Part shown: piece by piece, positions 1 through 9,909 of the stretch
How positions within the stretch are numbered: the stretch's first letter is position 1
How the letters are laid out: every line of letters begins with the position of its first letter
Origin: an uncultured Pelagibacteraceae bacterium
GTDB taxonomy: Bacteria; Pseudomonadota; Alphaproteobacteria; Pelagibacterales; Pelagibacteraceae
Direction: 5' to 3'
Assembly: GCA_902529105.1 (NCBI GenBank)
Contig: CABZUW010000010.1
Location: forward strand, 1 to 41,481
DNA length: 41,481 nt
Notes under the pieces: generated by a model
The model's input: the letters and a program-made list of their open reading frames with translations, nothing else
Databases searched by the model: none
What the model was told of the DNA's origin: nothing
Program-made: the position numbers and the translations under genes

Positions 1-1
1 A

Positions 2-565
2 AACAATAATAATCCTGATGTCATTATTGCAAAAATTGAATATGATCAATCAGTAAAAGATTTGAAAATATCTAAATCAGATCTTGCACCCACTGCAACT
101 TTATCTATAGAAAGATCGAATACTGAAGATTTAAGTTCTACAGTTGATGAAAAAGAACAAGATACAATTAAAGCTACTGTAACCTGGCCCTTTTTTTCTG
201 GTGGAAAAAATTTAGCTAAAGTTAATAAAAACCAAAGTGAAAAACTAAGAAAAAAACTATTATTAGATAATCAAATTAAATCTAGTGAAACTAATATTGC
301 TAGTGCTTGGTCAAACTATCAAACATCAGAAAGTATTCTAGCCTCAATAAGAGCACAAGTAAAAGCAGCTGAGATTGCAAATGAGGGAATAACAGAGGAA
401 TACCAAAGAGGATCTAGGAGCACTCTAGACTTCATTCAATCTACAGCGATATTATTAGATGCAAGAATTTCCTTAGCAAATTCTGAACGAGACTTTATTC
501 TCGCTCAATATAATCTTTTAAAATCAGTCGGACTTTTACAAAGCTCATATCTAAACATCAAATAA
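2..565 (+). CDS. tolC: TolC-family outer membrane efflux protein (3' part only)
   Basis: This is the C-terminal part of a TolC-like outer membrane channel, the exit duct for type I secretion and tripartite efflux. The reading frame is open from the window edge (base 2), so the start lies outside; the TTG at 62 is internal. About 187 residues remain. The segment TWPFFSGGKN matches the strand turn that opens the second TolC repeat, and the following long, glutamine- and serine-rich helix ending in YQRGSRSTLDFIQS resembles the family's conserved EYxxGxxTxxDvL helix motif. The tail (SERDFILAQYNLLKSVGLL) is the usual final helix. It ends 104 bases before recA in the same direction. Family membership is fairly secure from motifs; which inner-membrane partner it serves cannot be seen. 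Confidence 0.85.
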   Translation, partial: NNNNPDVIIAKIEYDQSVKDLKISKSDLAPTATLSIERSNTEDLSSTVDEKEQDTIKATVTWPFFSGGKNLAKVNKNQSEKLRKKLLLDNQIKSSETNIASAWSNYQTSESILASIRAQVKAAEIANEGITEEYQRGSRSTLDFIQSTAILLDARISLANSERDFILAQYNLLKSVGLLQSSYLNIK

Positions 566-605
566 ATCAAAGTTTTTAAGGCTTGTAGATTTTTATTGCA
601 AATGA

Positions 606-620
606 GAACAAAAGTAGTAC
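606..620 (+). promoter_or_regulatory. Possible degenerate LexA (SOS) box upstream of recA
   Basis: The sequence GAAC-AAAAGTA-GTAC lies about 50 bases upstream of the recA start. The alphaproteobacterial LexA site is a direct repeat GAAC-N7-GAAC (GTTC-N7-GTTC on the other strand), so this differs in one base of the second half-site. A loose -35-like TTGCAA sits just upstream at 596-601, which would place the box inside a promoter. The site is seen directly; LexA binding is inference. Confidence 0.35.
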
Positions 621-669
621 AAATAATATATGATTCGAATGTTAATAAATTACAAAAAAGAGGCATAAA

Positions 670-1797
670 ATGACTAAAAATAACTTAAAAGTGGTGAAAT
701 CCGCAAAAGATAAAGATTTGGAAAATAAAGAAAAAAATAAAGCGCTAGACGCAGCGATAAGCCAAATAACTGATACCTTTGGTAAAGGTTCAGTGATGAA
801 GCTTGGTCAACAAAAGGCTATGGATGTTGAATCTATTTCAACAGGATCATTAAGCCTAGACCTTGCTCTTGGAATAGGTGGTCTTCCCAAAGGGAGAATT
901 ATTGAAATTTATGGACCAGAGTCTTCTGGAAAAACAACATTGGCTTTACAAGTTTTAGCCGAAGCACAAAAAGCTGGTGGAACGTGCGCATTTATAGATG
1001 CTGAGCATGCTTTAGACCCGGTATATGCAAAGAAATTAGGTGTTGATACAGACTCCTTATTAATTTCTCAGCCAGATACTGGCGAACAAGCTTTAGAAAT
1101 CACTGATACATTAATCAAATCTGGCTCACTATCAGTTTTAGTTGTGGACTCAGTTGCTGCATTAACACCTAGAGCCGAAATCGAAGGCGATATGGGAGAT
1201 CATCATGTGGGTCTTCAGGCAAGGTTAATGTCACAAGCATTAAGAAAATTAACAGGTTCTATTTCAAGAACTAATACAATGGTTATTTTCATTAACCAAA
1301 TCAGGATGAAAATTGGTGTAATGTTTGGTAGTCCAGAAACTACATCAGGTGGTAATTCACTTAAATTTTATTCATCAGTTAGAATGGATATAAGAAGAAT
1401 TGGTGCAATTAAAGATAAAGAACAAATTATAGGAAATAGCACAAGAGTTAAGGTAGTTAAAAATAAAGTTGCTCCACCATTTAAGGTAGTTGAGTTTGAT
1501 CTAATGTATGGAAAAGGAATTAGTAAAACGGGCGAGTTAATTGATCTTGGTGCCAAAGCAGATATAGTTGAAAAATCAGGAGCATGGTACGCATATAAAG
1601 GTGAAAAAATTGGTCAAGGTAAAGAAAATGCAAAACTTTACTTAGAACAAAATCCTAAAGCAGCTGCTGAAATTGAGATGGCAATTAGAGAGAAAGCTGG
1701 CTTAATTTCCAAGAAAATAGAGGGAAATCCTATAGAAAAGGAAAAAGTAGAGGCAGCTGAAGCTGCAACTGAAGAAGTTCCTTCAAAAAAGAATTAG
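670..1797 (+). CDS. recA: Recombinase RecA
   Basis: RecA forms ATP-dependent filaments on single-stranded DNA, drives strand exchange in recombinational repair and triggers LexA self-cleavage. The Walker A motif GPESSGKTT is at residues 82-90, followed by the usual [10 protein letters not shown] and VVDSVAAL (Walker B) motifs, loop L1 ([20 protein letters not shown]) and loop L2 region ([19 protein letters not shown]). The protein is 375 residues against roughly 350 for typical RecA, because of a lysine-rich N-terminal extension of about 20 residues and an acidic C-tail. ATG 670 is preceded by a weak AGAGGC ribosome site. It appears monocistronic, ended by the hairpin at 1822-1850. The acidic C-terminal tail is normal for the family. 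Confidence 0.98.
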   Translation: MTKNNLKVVKSAKDKDLENKEKNKALDAAISQITDTFGKGSVMKLGQQKAMDVESISTGSLSLDLALGIGGLPKGRIIEIYGPESSGKTTLALQVLAEAQKAGGTCAFIDAEHALDPVYAKKLGVDTDSLLISQPDTGEQALEITDTLIKSGSLSVLVVDSVAALTPRAEIEGDMGDHHVGLQARLMSQALRKLTGSISRTNTMVIFINQIRMKIGVMFGSPETTSGGNSLKFYSSVRMDIRRIGAIKDKEQIIGNSTRVKVVKNKVAPPFKVVEFDLMYGKGISKTGELIDLGAKADIVEKSGAWYAYKGEKIGQGKENAKLYLEQNPKAAAEIEMAIREKAGLISKKIEGNPIEKEKVEAAEAATEEVPSKKN

Positions 1798-1821
1798 CAT
1801 AAATCTTTTAGCATTAAAAAG

Positions 1822-1850
1822 GGCGCCTTATTAAGGTGCCTTTTTTTTTA
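1822..1850 (+). terminator. Rho-independent terminator of recA
   Basis: An 8-bp stem (GGCGCCTT paired with AAGGTGCC, one G-U pair) with a three-base loop is followed directly by nine T residues. It lies 24 bases after the recA stop codon and before alaS. This is the only textbook intrinsic terminator I found in the window. Confidence 0.9.
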
Positions 1851-1892
1851 ATTAGAATTTACTTACACTGAAAAAACGGTATTTTAAACAAA

Positions 1893-4559
1893 ATGCCAAA
1901 TAATACCTTAAACGATATAAGAAAAAAATTTCTTGAATATTTTAAAAAAAACGGTCACGAAATAGTAGGATCAAGTAATTTAGTACCGAACAATGATCCT
2001 ACATTAATGTTTGCTAACTCAGGAATGGTTCAATTTAAAAATGTGTTTACAGGACTAGAAAAAAGAAATTATCAAAGAGCTACTACCTCACAAAAATGCG
2101 TAAGAGCGGGGGGTAAGCATAATGACTTAGAAAATGTTGGTTATACTCCAAGACACCATACTTTTTTTGAAATGTTAGGCAATTTTTCTTTTGGAGACTA
2201 CTTTAAAGAGCGTGCGATTGAACTTGCTTGGAATTTAATTACTAAAGATTTTGGTATTGATAAGAATAAGCTTTATTTTACAGTATTCAACGAGGATGAT
2301 GAGGCCTTTAATTTATGGAAGAAAATTACAGGTTTTGGAGACGATAGAATAATAAAGATTTCTACATCTGATAACTTTTGGTCTATGGGTGAAACAGGAC
2401 CATGTGGACCTTGTTCAGAGATTTTTTACGATCACGGAGATCAGTTGTCTGGTGGCTTGCCTGGTACCAAAGAACAAGATGGAGATAGATATATAGAAAT
2501 CTGGAATTTGGTTTTCATGCAATTTGAACAAATTTCAAAAGATAAAAGAATTAATTTACCAAAACCCTCTGTTGATACTGGAATGGGTTTAGAGAGAATT
2601 ACTGCTTTATTACAAGGCACACATGATAATTATAAAAGTGATCATTTTAAAAAATTAATTGAATCGATATCCGATACCGTAAAAGTAAAAGCTGATGAAA
2701 ATAATATCGCAAGTTTTCGTGTGATTGCAGATCATCTAAGAGCAAGCTCGTTTTTATTAGCTGAAGGTGTATTACCGTCTAATGAAGGGAGAGGATATGT
2801 TTTAAGAAGAATTATGAGAAGAGGTATGAGACACTCTCATTTGTTAGGCTCAAAAGATCCAGTGTTTCATAATATTTTTAAAAGTCTATTAGATGAAATG
2901 TCAAATAGTTATCCTGAATTAGATAGAGCTCAATCATTAATTAAAGAAACTTTAAAAATGGAAGAAGAAAAATTTTTAGTTTTACTCGAAAGAGGCATGA
3001 AAATTTTAGATGAGGAGATCTCCAAGATAGATAAAGTCTTACCGGGTGAAGTAGCATTTAAATTATATGATACCTATGGTTTTCCATTAGATTTAACTGA
3101 AGATATTCTTAAAAATAAATCTTTAAAAATTGATCACAATAAGTTTCAAAGTCTTATGCAAGAAAGCAAGGAACTTGCGAAAAAAAATTGGAAAGGTTCT
3201 GGCGATGCTGCAGTCGATGAGATTTGGTTTGATATAAAAGATAAAGTGGGAGCAACTGAATTTTTAGGTTATGAAAAAATTCAATCAGAGGGAGTTATTT
3301 TAAAACTTATCAAAAATAATAATGAAGTTGATAATTTAAAAACTGGTGAGAAAGGAATGATTGTTGTAAACCAAACACCTTTCTATGGTGAATCTGGTGG
3401 TCAATTAGGAGATATTGGAAAAATAAATTCAGGTAATAATTCATTTACAGTCAATGATGTTCAAAAAAAATTAGGAAATCTATTTGTGCATTATGGAGTA
3501 ATGGATGGAGGAAGCTTGAAAGTTGGGGAAAGTGTGGAATTAAAAATAGATAGCGCGAGAAGAGAAAATATTAAAGCTTATCATTCTGCAACTCATCTTT
3601 TACATGAGTCTTTAAGAAGAACTCTTGGAAAACACGTTATGCAGAAAGGTTCCCTAGTTGCTCCGGACAGATTACGTTTCGATTTTAGCCATATGAAACC
3701 GATATCTAATGACGAAATGCTTAAAATTGAGGAAATAGCAAACGAGATAGTTAATAAAAAATCAGATGTAATAACTAGAATTATGACACCTGAAGAAGGC
3801 ATAGAACATGGAGCATTAGCCTTATTTGGAGAGAAATATGGTGACGAAGTAAGAGTGGTTTTTATGGGAGATGAAGGTAATAAATATTTTTCAACTGAAT
3901 TATGCGGTGGAACTCACGTTAAAAATACTGGAGATGTTGGAAAGTTAAAGGTTATTAGCCAGTCATCCATAGCTTCAGGGGTTAGAAGAATTGAGGCTTT
4001 AAGGGATAGACAATTAGAGGACTTCTTAAAAGATAAAGAAAAACAATCAAATTTATCAGCTCAAAAAGATGAGAAGACAATAGAAATGTTAACTAAAGCT
4101 ATAACGTCTTTTGGTGGAAAGCCAAATTTAGAAAACAAAAATCCTAAAGACTTAATAAAAGATTTAACAAGACAACTAGAGAAATTGTCAATTGGTAAAA
4201 TTCTAAATGATAAATCAAAAAATATAATAAAAGATGAAACCATTAATAATATTAAAGTAAGATTTCAAAAAATTTCTGACTTACCTCCTAAAGAATTAAG
4301 AGGATTAGTTGACAACGGAAAAAAAGAAATAGGAGAGGGATTAATAATTATTTTTGCAAATAAAGATGGCAAAGTAGGGCTTGCAGTAGGAATTACAAAA
4401 AAACTAACCTCAAAATACGATGCTGTAAAATTTGCAAAAATTGGATCAGAAGTAATTGGTGGCAAAGGTGGAGGAGGTCGACCAGATTTTGCTCAAGCAG
4501 GTGGTGTATTAGAAAATAAAATTGATGAAGCTTTTGAAAAATTAAAAGTTTTGATCTAA
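1893..4559 (+). CDS. alaS: Alanine-tRNA ligase
   Basis: Charges tRNA-Ala with alanine in the cytoplasm and edits mischarged Ser/Gly-tRNA-Ala. At 888 residues it is full length. The class II catalytic core fills roughly the first 250 residues ([35 protein letters not shown]). The editing domain carries the zinc-binding HSATH (H564, H568) and CGGTH (C671, H675) motifs. The C-terminal C-Ala/DHHA1 domain ends in the glycine-rich [16 protein letters not shown] segment used to bind the tRNA elbow. It follows the recA terminator, so it probably has its own promoter in 1851-1892. Its last 18 bases overlap the 3' end of icd, which runs the opposite way. Confidence 0.98.
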   Translation: MPNNTLNDIRKKFLEYFKKNGHEIVGSSNLVPNNDPTLMFANSGMVQFKNVFTGLEKRNYQRATTSQKCVRAGGKHNDLENVGYTPRHHTFFEMLGNFSFGDYFKERAIELAWNLITKDFGIDKNKLYFTVFNEDDEAFNLWKKITGFGDDRIIKISTSDNFWSMGETGPCGPCSEIFYDHGDQLSGGLPGTKEQDGDRYIEIWNLVFMQFEQISKDKRINLPKPSVDTGMGLERITALLQGTHDNYKSDHFKKLIESISDTVKVKADENNIASFRVIADHLRASSFLLAEGVLPSNEGRGYVLRRIMRRGMRHSHLLGSKDPVFHNIFKSLLDEMSNSYPELDRAQSLIKETLKMEEEKFLVLLERGMKILDEEISKIDKVLPGEVAFKLYDTYGFPLDLTEDILKNKSLKIDHNKFQSLMQESKELAKKNWKGSGDAAVDEIWFDIKDKVGATEFLGYEKIQSEGVILKLIKNNNEVDNLKTGEKGMIVVNQTPFYGESGGQLGDIGKINSGNNSFTVNDVQKKLGNLFVHYGVMDGGSLKVGESVELKIDSARRENIKAYHSATHLLHESLRRTLGKHVMQKGSLVAPDRLRFDFSHMKPISNDEMLKIEEIANEIVNKKSDVITRIMTPEEGIEHGALALFGEKYGDEVRVVFMGDEGNKYFSTELCGGTHVKNTGDVGKLKVISQSSIASGVRRIEALRDRQLEDFLKDKEKQSNLSAQKDEKTIEMLTKAITSFGGKPNLENKNPKDLIKDLTRQLEKLSIGKILNDKSKNIIKDETINNIKVRFQKISDLPPKELRGLVDNGKKEIGEGLIIIFANKDGKVGLAVGITKKLTSKYDAVKFAKIGSEVIGGKGGGGRPDFAQAGGVLENKIDEAFEKLKVLI

Positions 4560-5765
4560 TCTTTTTTTAAGATTGCTATCTATTACATCCAAAAATTGAT
4601 TAGTAGTTAAAAATTTCGTATCTGATCCAACTAATATAGCTAAATCCTTTGTCATTGATCCACTCTCGACCGTTTCAATGCAAGTTTTTTCCAAATTTTT
4701 AACAAATTTTTTTAAATCCTCATTTTCGTCAAGTTTTGCTCGGTGATATAAACCTCTAGCCCATGCAAAAATTGATGCAATAGGATTTGTTGAAGTTTCT
4801 TTTCCTTGTTGATGCATTCTATAATGTCTAGTGACAGTTCCATGAGCTGCCTCTGCTTCAATGGTTTTACCATCTGGACTCATTAAAACACTAGACATTA
4901 ATCCTAATGAACCAAAACCTTGGGCAACCGTATCGGATTGAACATCGCCATCGTAATTTTTACAAGCCCAAATATAATTCCCGTTCCATTTCATAGCACA
5001 AGCTACCATGTCATCTATTAATCTATGTTCGTATGTGATGCCTCTACCTTTAAATTTATCTATGAATTCATTTTCATAAATTTCTTGGAAAATATCTTTA
5101 AATCTTCCATCATATTTTTTTAAAATTGTATTTTTTGTAGACAAAAAAACTGGCCATCTTCTATTCAATCCATAATTCATACATGATCTTGCGAAATCTT
5201 TTATAGATTGATCCAAATTATACATCGACATCGCAACTCCTGGACCTGGAAAATTAAATACTTCAAATTCTTTTTTTTCTTTTCCATCCTCAGATGTCCA
5301 CTTTATCTCTAATTTCCCTTTACCTGGAACTTGGAAATCTGTTGCTCTATATTGATCTCCAAAAGCATGTCTCCCAATACAAATTGGGTTTTCCCAGCTT
5401 GGTACTAATTTTGGAATATTTTTACATAATATTGGTTCTCTGAAAACTGTTCCTCCAAGGATATTTCTTATTGTTCCATTAGGAGATCTCCACATTTTTT
5501 TTAGTTTGAATTCTTCAACTCTACCTTCATCAGGTGTGATAGTTGCACATTTTATTCCTACATTGTATTTTTTAATTGCATTTGCGCAGTCAATTGTAAT
5601 TTGGTCAGAAGTCTCGTCTCTACTCTTTATGCCCAAGTCATAGTATTTTATATCCAGCTCTAAATAGGGATTAATTAGTTTATTTTTTATAAATTCCCAA
5701 ATAACCCTAGTCATTTCATCACCATCTAGCTCTACAATAGGGTTTTTTACCTTAATTTTAGCCAT
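4542..5765 (-). CDS. icd: NADP-dependent isocitrate dehydrogenase (eukaryote-like dimeric type)
   Basis: Oxidatively decarboxylates isocitrate to 2-oxoglutarate in the TCA cycle, producing NADPH. The 407-residue protein carries the substrate-binding signature [19 protein letters not shown], then [14 protein letters not shown], and the segment [19 protein letters not shown], which is close to the mitochondrial/cytosolic human enzymes. This places it in the dimeric subfamily II rather than with E. coli Icd. The C-terminal [12 protein letters not shown] motif contributes to cofactor binding. ATG 5765 starts 76 bases from the divergent psd gene, so the promoters face away from each other. Its 3' end overlaps alaS by 18 bases in the convergent orientation. 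Confidence 0.96.
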   Translation of the reverse strand: MAKIKVKNPIVELDGDEMTRVIWEFIKNKLINPYLELDIKYYDLGIKSRDETSDQITIDCANAIKKYNVGIKCATITPDEGRVEEFKLKKMWRSPNGTIRNILGGTVFREPILCKNIPKLVPSWENPICIGRHAFGDQYRATDFQVPGKGKLEIKWTSEDGKEKKEFEVFNFPGPGVAMSMYNLDQSIKDFARSCMNYGLNRRWPVFLSTKNTILKKYDGRFKDIFQEIYENEFIDKFKGRGITYEHRLIDDMVACAMKWNGNYIWACKNYDGDVQSDTVAQGFGSLGLMSSVLMSPDGKTIEAEAAHGTVTRHYRMHQQGKETSTNPIASIFAWARGLYHRAKLDENEDLKKFVKNLEKTCIETVESGSMTKDLAILVGSDTKFLTTNQFLDVIDSNLKKRLDQNF

Positions 5766-5841
5766 ATTTATTTATATATCTTATTAATTGAATTATAGAG
5801 TTTTATATACATATTAACGACAAATTAGCAAATGAAGGATT

Positions 5842-6489
5842 ATGATAGATAAAGTTTTTCCAAAGGTTCATAACGAGGGTTATAAATTTCTAGTTATTTT
5901 TGGTGTAATAACATTAATATTCTATTTTATAAGTAACTTTTTAGGACTAGTTGGATTAGTTCTAACAATTTGGTGTTATTATTTTTTTAGAGATCCAGAG
6001 AGATATCCCATTAACGACGAAGATTATCTTGTTAGTCCCGCAGATGGTGTAGTTTTACAGGTCAAGGAAACAAATGGACCTAAGGAACTAAATTTAGAAA
6101 ACAAAACTTTTACAAAAGTAAGCGTTTTTATGAATGTATTTGATTGTCATGTAAACAGAACACCATGCTCAGGAAAAGTTTCCCAAATATTATATAAACC
6201 TGGAAAATTTTTTAACGCGTCTTTAGATAAAGCAAGTGAGGATAATGAAAGAAATTATTATAAAATAACTAATACAAAAGGTGAAGATATAGTTATTGTA
6301 CAAATAGCAGGACTTATTGCTAGACGGATTGTTTGTGAAACTAATGAAGATACCGATCTACAGCAAGGAGACAGAATAGGAATGATAAGGTTTGGAAGTA
6401 GGGCAGACTTATATTTTGAAAATTACAAACCACTAGTCAAAGTCGACCAAAAAACTATTGCTGGTGAAACTTTAATAGCTAAAAAATAA
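5842..6489 (+). CDS. psd: Phosphatidylserine decarboxylase (short form)
   Basis: Decarboxylates phosphatidylserine to phosphatidylethanolamine at the inner membrane. The 215-residue protein is of the short, archaeal-type class rather than the about 320-residue E. coli form. Two hydrophobic segments near residues 17-45 anchor it. The family motifs are visible: SPADGVV, VFMNVFDCHVNRTP, and the self-cleavage site RFGSR, where Ser186 would become the pyruvoyl group and split the chain into beta and alpha subunits. The stop codon overlaps the first base of pssA, so these consecutive-step enzymes are translationally coupled. A GAAGGA ribosome site precedes ATG 5842. Confidence 0.95.
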   Translation: MIDKVFPKVHNEGYKFLVIFGVITLIFYFISNFLGLVGLVLTIWCYYFFRDPERYPINDEDYLVSPADGVVLQVKETNGPKELNLENKTFTKVSVFMNVFDCHVNRTPCSGKVSQILYKPGKFFNASLDKASEDNERNYYKITNTKGEDIVIVQIAGLIARRIVCETNEDTDLQQGDRIGMIRFGSRADLYFENYKPLVKVDQKTIAGETLIAKK

Positions 6490-7283
6490 TGGAACCAAAA
6501 AGAAAGTTTAAGATTGTTACAGCAAAGAATTCAAGAGTTATATTGCCTAATATATTTACTTTGGTAGGGGTTTGCATAGGACTTTCATCGATTAAATTTG
6601 CATTTGATGGAAACTTTCAATTTTCAGTAGTGGCCATAATAGTAGCTGGAATAATAGATGGTTTGGATGGAAGAATTGCAAGATTAATAAAAGGCACTTC
6701 TAAAGTGGGTAAAGAATTAGACTCTTTAACAGATGTAATTAGTTTTGGTGTTGCGCCGGCTTTTATAATGTATTTCTGGAAATTAAATGAACTTGGCAGG
6801 ATAGGTTGGTTCATATGTTTAATATACGTAATTGCAGTTGCATTAAGACTGGCAAGATTTAATGTTAATTCATCTGAAGAACCAACATGGAAGGGGAATT
6901 TTTTTGAAGGTATACCATCACCTGCAGGTGGAATTCTAGTTCTTATGCCTTTATTTTTTAGTTTCAGCGAACTTACATTAATAAATATTAATTATGATTT
7001 AGTTGTACCAATATTTTTTGTAACGATATCAATACTATTAATCAGTAAATTACCAACTTACTCTTTTAAAAAAATAATTGTCCCAAGAAGTATGAGTATA
7101 TTTTTAATATTTGGTGTGGTGATTTATTTTGTATTATTACTTCTATATACATTTAACACAATAGTTATTTCAGGTCTTATATATCTTTTAATGATACCAA
7201 TTAGTTCTGTACATTTTATGAAAGTGAGAAATAAATTTACAACTCAATCAGGTGATATAGATGATCATGAAGATATATTGTGA
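6489..7283 (+). CDS. pssA: CDP-diacylglycerol-serine O-phosphatidyltransferase
   Basis: Transfers a phosphatidyl group from CDP-diacylglycerol to serine, giving phosphatidylserine, the substrate of the preceding Psd. The complete CDP-alcohol phosphatidyltransferase motif DG-x2-AR-x8-G-x3-D-x3-D is seen between residues 60 and 86. The 264-residue protein has about eight hydrophobic membrane segments, as expected for PssA. It overlaps psd by one base and the following glycosyltransferase by a few bases, making one operon. Because this pathway consumes serine, it is linked to the glycine/serine economy elsewhere in the window. Confidence 0.96.
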   Translation: MEPKRKFKIVTAKNSRVILPNIFTLVGVCIGLSSIKFAFDGNFQFSVVAIIVAGIIDGLDGRIARLIKGTSKVGKELDSLTDVISFGVAPAFIMYFWKLNELGRIGWFICLIYVIAVALRLARFNVNSSEEPTWKGNFFEGIPSPAGGILVLMPLFFSFSELTLININYDLVVPIFFVTISILLISKLPTYSFKKIIVPRSMSIFLIFGVVIYFVLLLLYTFNTIVISGLIYLLMIPISSVHFMKVRNKFTTQSGDIDDHEDIL

Positions 7284-8197
7284 TGAATAATAAAGCAGTA
7301 GTAACTTTAGCAGATTCTACTTACTTCGAAATGTTAATAGAGCTTATAGACTCTATTACTAGATTTAAGGAAAGTTCAAATGTTGACATTTGTGTTTTAG
7401 ATGCTGGTCTTTCAGATAATCAATTGAACACATTATCTGGGAGAGTAAAAAGTATTAAAAAGGCAGAATGGGATATCAAAGTACCAGATTATAAAGTAAG
7501 AGGAAAAGAATGGTTAAAAAGTCAAGTTTCAAGAGCCTTTTTACCAAAATACTTTCCAGATTATAAAAAATATTTGTGGATCGATTGTGATGCATGGGTT
7601 CAAGATTGGAATTGTGTGGAATTATATTTTAAAGCTTGTGATAGCGGAAAGCTAGGCATTACACAAACAATAGGGCCCGGTTATAAAATAACCTCTAAAG
7701 TAAAGTGGATATTTGGAAAATTTGCTCAAATAAAATCTCAAAATTTTAAACACGCATTAAGTTCAAATATAAATTTACATGATGCAAGGAAGCTTGCGTT
7801 TGCTCCTCACATAAATATTGGAACATTTTCATTAGAGAAAAATTCACCCTGCTGGGATATATGGCAAAAAAACCTGAAAAAAACTCTTAGTGCGGGTAAA
7901 ATTTTTGGATCCGAAGGTCTTGCTATAAATTTAAGCGTTTACGTTGATGGTGTTAATACCGAGTTTTTACCATTAAACTGCAATTGGATTGCAAGTAATT
8001 TATTACCTAAGTTTGATGAAAATAATAATTGCTTCGTAGAACCTTATCTGCCTAATAATAAAATTGGTATAATGCATTTAGCAGCTGGTATTTGGGAAAA
8101 CAGTAAAGATATGAGAATAGATAAAAGTGTTAAAGTAAATATTCAATCAATTTCAAATGATACATTGTCAAAAAGTTTAAGGTTTCTATCCAATTGA
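7283..8197 (+). CDS. Glycosyltransferase, GT8-like fold
   Basis: Probable nucleotide-sugar-dependent glycosyltransferase of the GT-A fold, acting at the cytoplasmic face of the membrane on an unknown acceptor. The N-terminus (AVVTLADSTYFEMLIELIDSI) resembles the GT8 opening strand and helix, and the segment LWIDCDAW near residue 100 supplies the DxD motif that binds the metal and sugar nucleotide. A later HINIGTFSLEK segment resembles the GT8 acceptor-side motif. I chose ATG 7283, which overlaps the pssA stop (TGATG), over the GTG at 7280. The position between pssA and rlmE does not fix its substrate; glycolipid or envelope polysaccharide synthesis is a guess. Sequence identity to characterised members seems low. 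Confidence 0.7.
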   Translation: MNNKAVVTLADSTYFEMLIELIDSITRFKESSNVDICVLDAGLSDNQLNTLSGRVKSIKKAEWDIKVPDYKVRGKEWLKSQVSRAFLPKYFPDYKKYLWIDCDAWVQDWNCVELYFKACDSGKLGITQTIGPGYKITSKVKWIFGKFAQIKSQNFKHALSSNINLHDARKLAFAPHINIGTFSLEKNSPCWDIWQKNLKKTLSAGKIFGSEGLAINLSVYVDGVNTEFLPLNCNWIASNLLPKFDENNNCFVEPYLPNNKIGIMHLAAGIWENSKDMRIDKSVKVNIQSISNDTLSKSLRFLSN

Positions 8198-8808
8198 AAA
8201 AAAATAGAATTTCAAAAAATTGGATTAACAAGCAAAGAAGAGATATTTATGTTAGACAATCTAAAATTGAAGGCTATAGATCTAGGGCAGTTTATAAACT
8301 TAAAGAAATAAACGATAAATTCAAAATATTAAGAAATGGTCAGTCAATAGTGGACCTTGGAGGAGCTCCAGGAAGTTGGTCTCAATATTTATCTTCGACA
8401 TTAAAAAATACTAAATTATTAGCGATAGATCTTCTTGAAATCCAAGAAATTAAAAATGTAAAGTTAATGAAAGGAGATTTTACTGATGATATTTATAAAC
8501 AAAAAATTAAGTCCTTTTTTAATACTAAGATAGATTTAGTAATCTCTGATATGGCCGTAAATACCACAGGAAACAAAAATCTAGATGCAATTGTTACTGG
8601 AGAGTTAGCAATGGAGTCTATTGAATTTGCAAAAGAAATGTTAAAAACAAATGGTCAATTTGTCACAAAAATTTTTATGGGGTCCTCATTTAATGAAATA
8701 GTATCCGAATCTAAAAAATACTTTAGAGAAACTAGTGTTTTTAAACCACCATCTAGCAGAAAAGACTCTAAAGAAACTTTTTTAATATCTAAATTTTTGA
8801 GATCGTAA
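8194..8808 (+). CDS. rlmE: 23S rRNA (uridine-2552) 2'-O-methyltransferase RlmE/FtsJ
   Basis: Methylates the 2'-O of U2552 in the A-loop of 23S rRNA, a late step of 50S assembly. The N-terminal SRAVYKLKEI, the SAM-binding VDLGGAPGSWSQYL and the DLVISDMA motif are all present, and the K-D-K-E catalytic tetrad can be traced (K in RAVYKL, D in ISDM, K in FVTKIF, E in KETFL). Its length of 204 is normal. The start is TTG 8194, overlapping the stop of the glycosyltransferase (TTGA); no ATG precedes the conserved N-terminal motif, so this rare start seems real and is probably translationally coupled. Confidence 0.93.
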   Translation: MKKNRISKNWINKQRRDIYVRQSKIEGYRSRAVYKLKEINDKFKILRNGQSIVDLGGAPGSWSQYLSSTLKNTKLLAIDLLEIQEIKNVKLMKGDFTDDIYKQKIKSFFNTKIDLVISDMAVNTTGNKNLDAIVTGELAMESIEFAKEMLKTNGQFVTKIFMGSSFNEIVSESKKYFRETSVFKPPSSRKDSKETFLISKFLRS

Positions 8809-8844
8809 GTCTTTTAATTTATTTAGAATCGTATATATAAGGAC

Positions 8845-9909
8845 ATGGGCCCTATAAAAGAAGCACTCACATTCGATGATGTAACACTAGCACCAAAGTA
8901 CTCCTCCGTCTTACCATCAGATGTACAAACGGAAACATCACTTACAAGTAATTTACAACTTAAAATACCATTAATAACTTCTGCTATGGATACTGTTACA
9001 GAAGCAAAAATGGCGATAGCAATTGCAAAAGCTGGAGGGATTGGGGTTATACACAGGAATTTATCCGTAAAGAAACAAGTTATAGAAATAAAAAAGGTAA
9101 AATCTCTGGGATTAAAAGTTGGGGCAGCAGTTGGAGCTGGAACTAACGAATTCGAAAGAGCTAAAGAGATTCTAAAATGTAAAATTGATTTAATTGTCGT
9201 AGATACCGCTCATGGCCACACAAAAAAAGTAGGAGAGATAATTAAAAAAATTAAGAAGATTAAACCAAAATCAGTCTCTCTTTGTGCAGGAAATGTTGCT
9301 ACTGAAGATGCAGCAAAGTTTTTAATTAAATTAGGAGTAGATATTATAAAGGTTGGTATTGGCCCAGGTTCAATTTGCACAACAAGATTAGTTGCTGGTA
9401 TTGGGGTACCGCAACTTAGTGCAATTCTTAATGTAAGAAACGGGGTTAAAAGTAGGAAAGTAAGCATTATTGCTGATGGAGGAATAAAATTTTCTGGAGA
9501 TATAGCAAAAGCTCTTGCGGCAGGTGCAGATGCGGTAATGATAGGATCATTATTTGCTGGAACAGATGAGGCGCCAGGAAAAGTAATAAGAAGAGGTGGT
9601 AAATTGTTTAAAAGTTTTAGAGGCATGGGGTCAATTGGTGCCATGAACCGAGGTTCAGCAGATAGATATTATCAATCAAAACAAAAGGATAAATCAAAGT
9701 ATGTCCCTGAGGGAGTTGAGGGATTTGTAAAATATAAAGGTAGAGTAGATAAAATATTCTATCAGTTGATTGGTGGATTAAAATCTTCAATGGGATACCT
9801 TGGAGCAAAAAAAATAAAAATTTTAAGGCAAAATCCAAAATTTGTTAAAATTACAAAAGCAGGATTTTATGAAAGTATGGTACATAACATCGATGAAATT
9901 AAAAAATAA
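8845..9909 (+). CDS. guaB: IMP dehydrogenase lacking the CBS (Bateman) domain
   Basis: Oxidises IMP to XMP with NAD, the committed step to guanine nucleotides; GuaA two genes downstream finishes the pathway. The catalytic loop GPGSICTTR with Cys178, the MGSIGAM phosphate site, the Arg274-Tyr275 pair in SADRYYQ and the flap PEGVEGFVKYKG identify IMPDH rather than GMP reductase. The protein is 354 residues instead of about 490: the sequence runs from the first half of the barrel (HRNLSVKKQVIEIKKVK, to residue 86) straight to LGLKVGAAVG, so the entire tandem CBS insertion is absent with no sign of a frameshift. A good AAGGA site precedes ATG 8845. Confidence 0.93.
   Translation: MGPIKEALTFDDVTLAPKYSSVLPSDVQTETSLTSNLQLKIPLITSAMDTVTEAKMAIAIAKAGGIGVIHRNLSVKKQVIEIKKVKSLGLKVGAAVGAGTNEFERAKEILKCKIDLIVVDTAHGHTKKVGEIIKKIKKIKPKSVSLCAGNVATEDAAKFLIKLGVDIIKVGIGPGSICTTRLVAGIGVPQLSAILNVRNGVKSRKVSIIADGGIKFSGDIAKALAAGADAVMIGSLFAGTDEAPGKVIRRGGKLFKSFRGMGSIGAMNRGSADRYYQSKQKDKSKYVPEGVEGFVKYKGRVDKIFYQLIGGLKSSMGYLGAKKIKILRQNPKFVKITKAGFYESMVHNIDEIKK

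Noticed and set aside
62-565. A complete short protein starting at TTG 62
   Set aside because: The frame is open to the window edge and the sequence is the inner part of TolC, so it is a truncated view of a longer gene.
9210-9644. A 144-codon minus-strand frame opposite guaB
   Set aside because: Fully antisense to the catalytic core of IMP dehydrogenase, with no ribosome site and no recognisable family.
8845-9909. Reading this gene as GMP reductase (guaC) because of its short length
   Set aside because: The GPGSICTTR loop, the Arg-Tyr pair in SADRYYQ and the PEGVEGF flap are IMP dehydrogenase features, and guaA follows in the operon.
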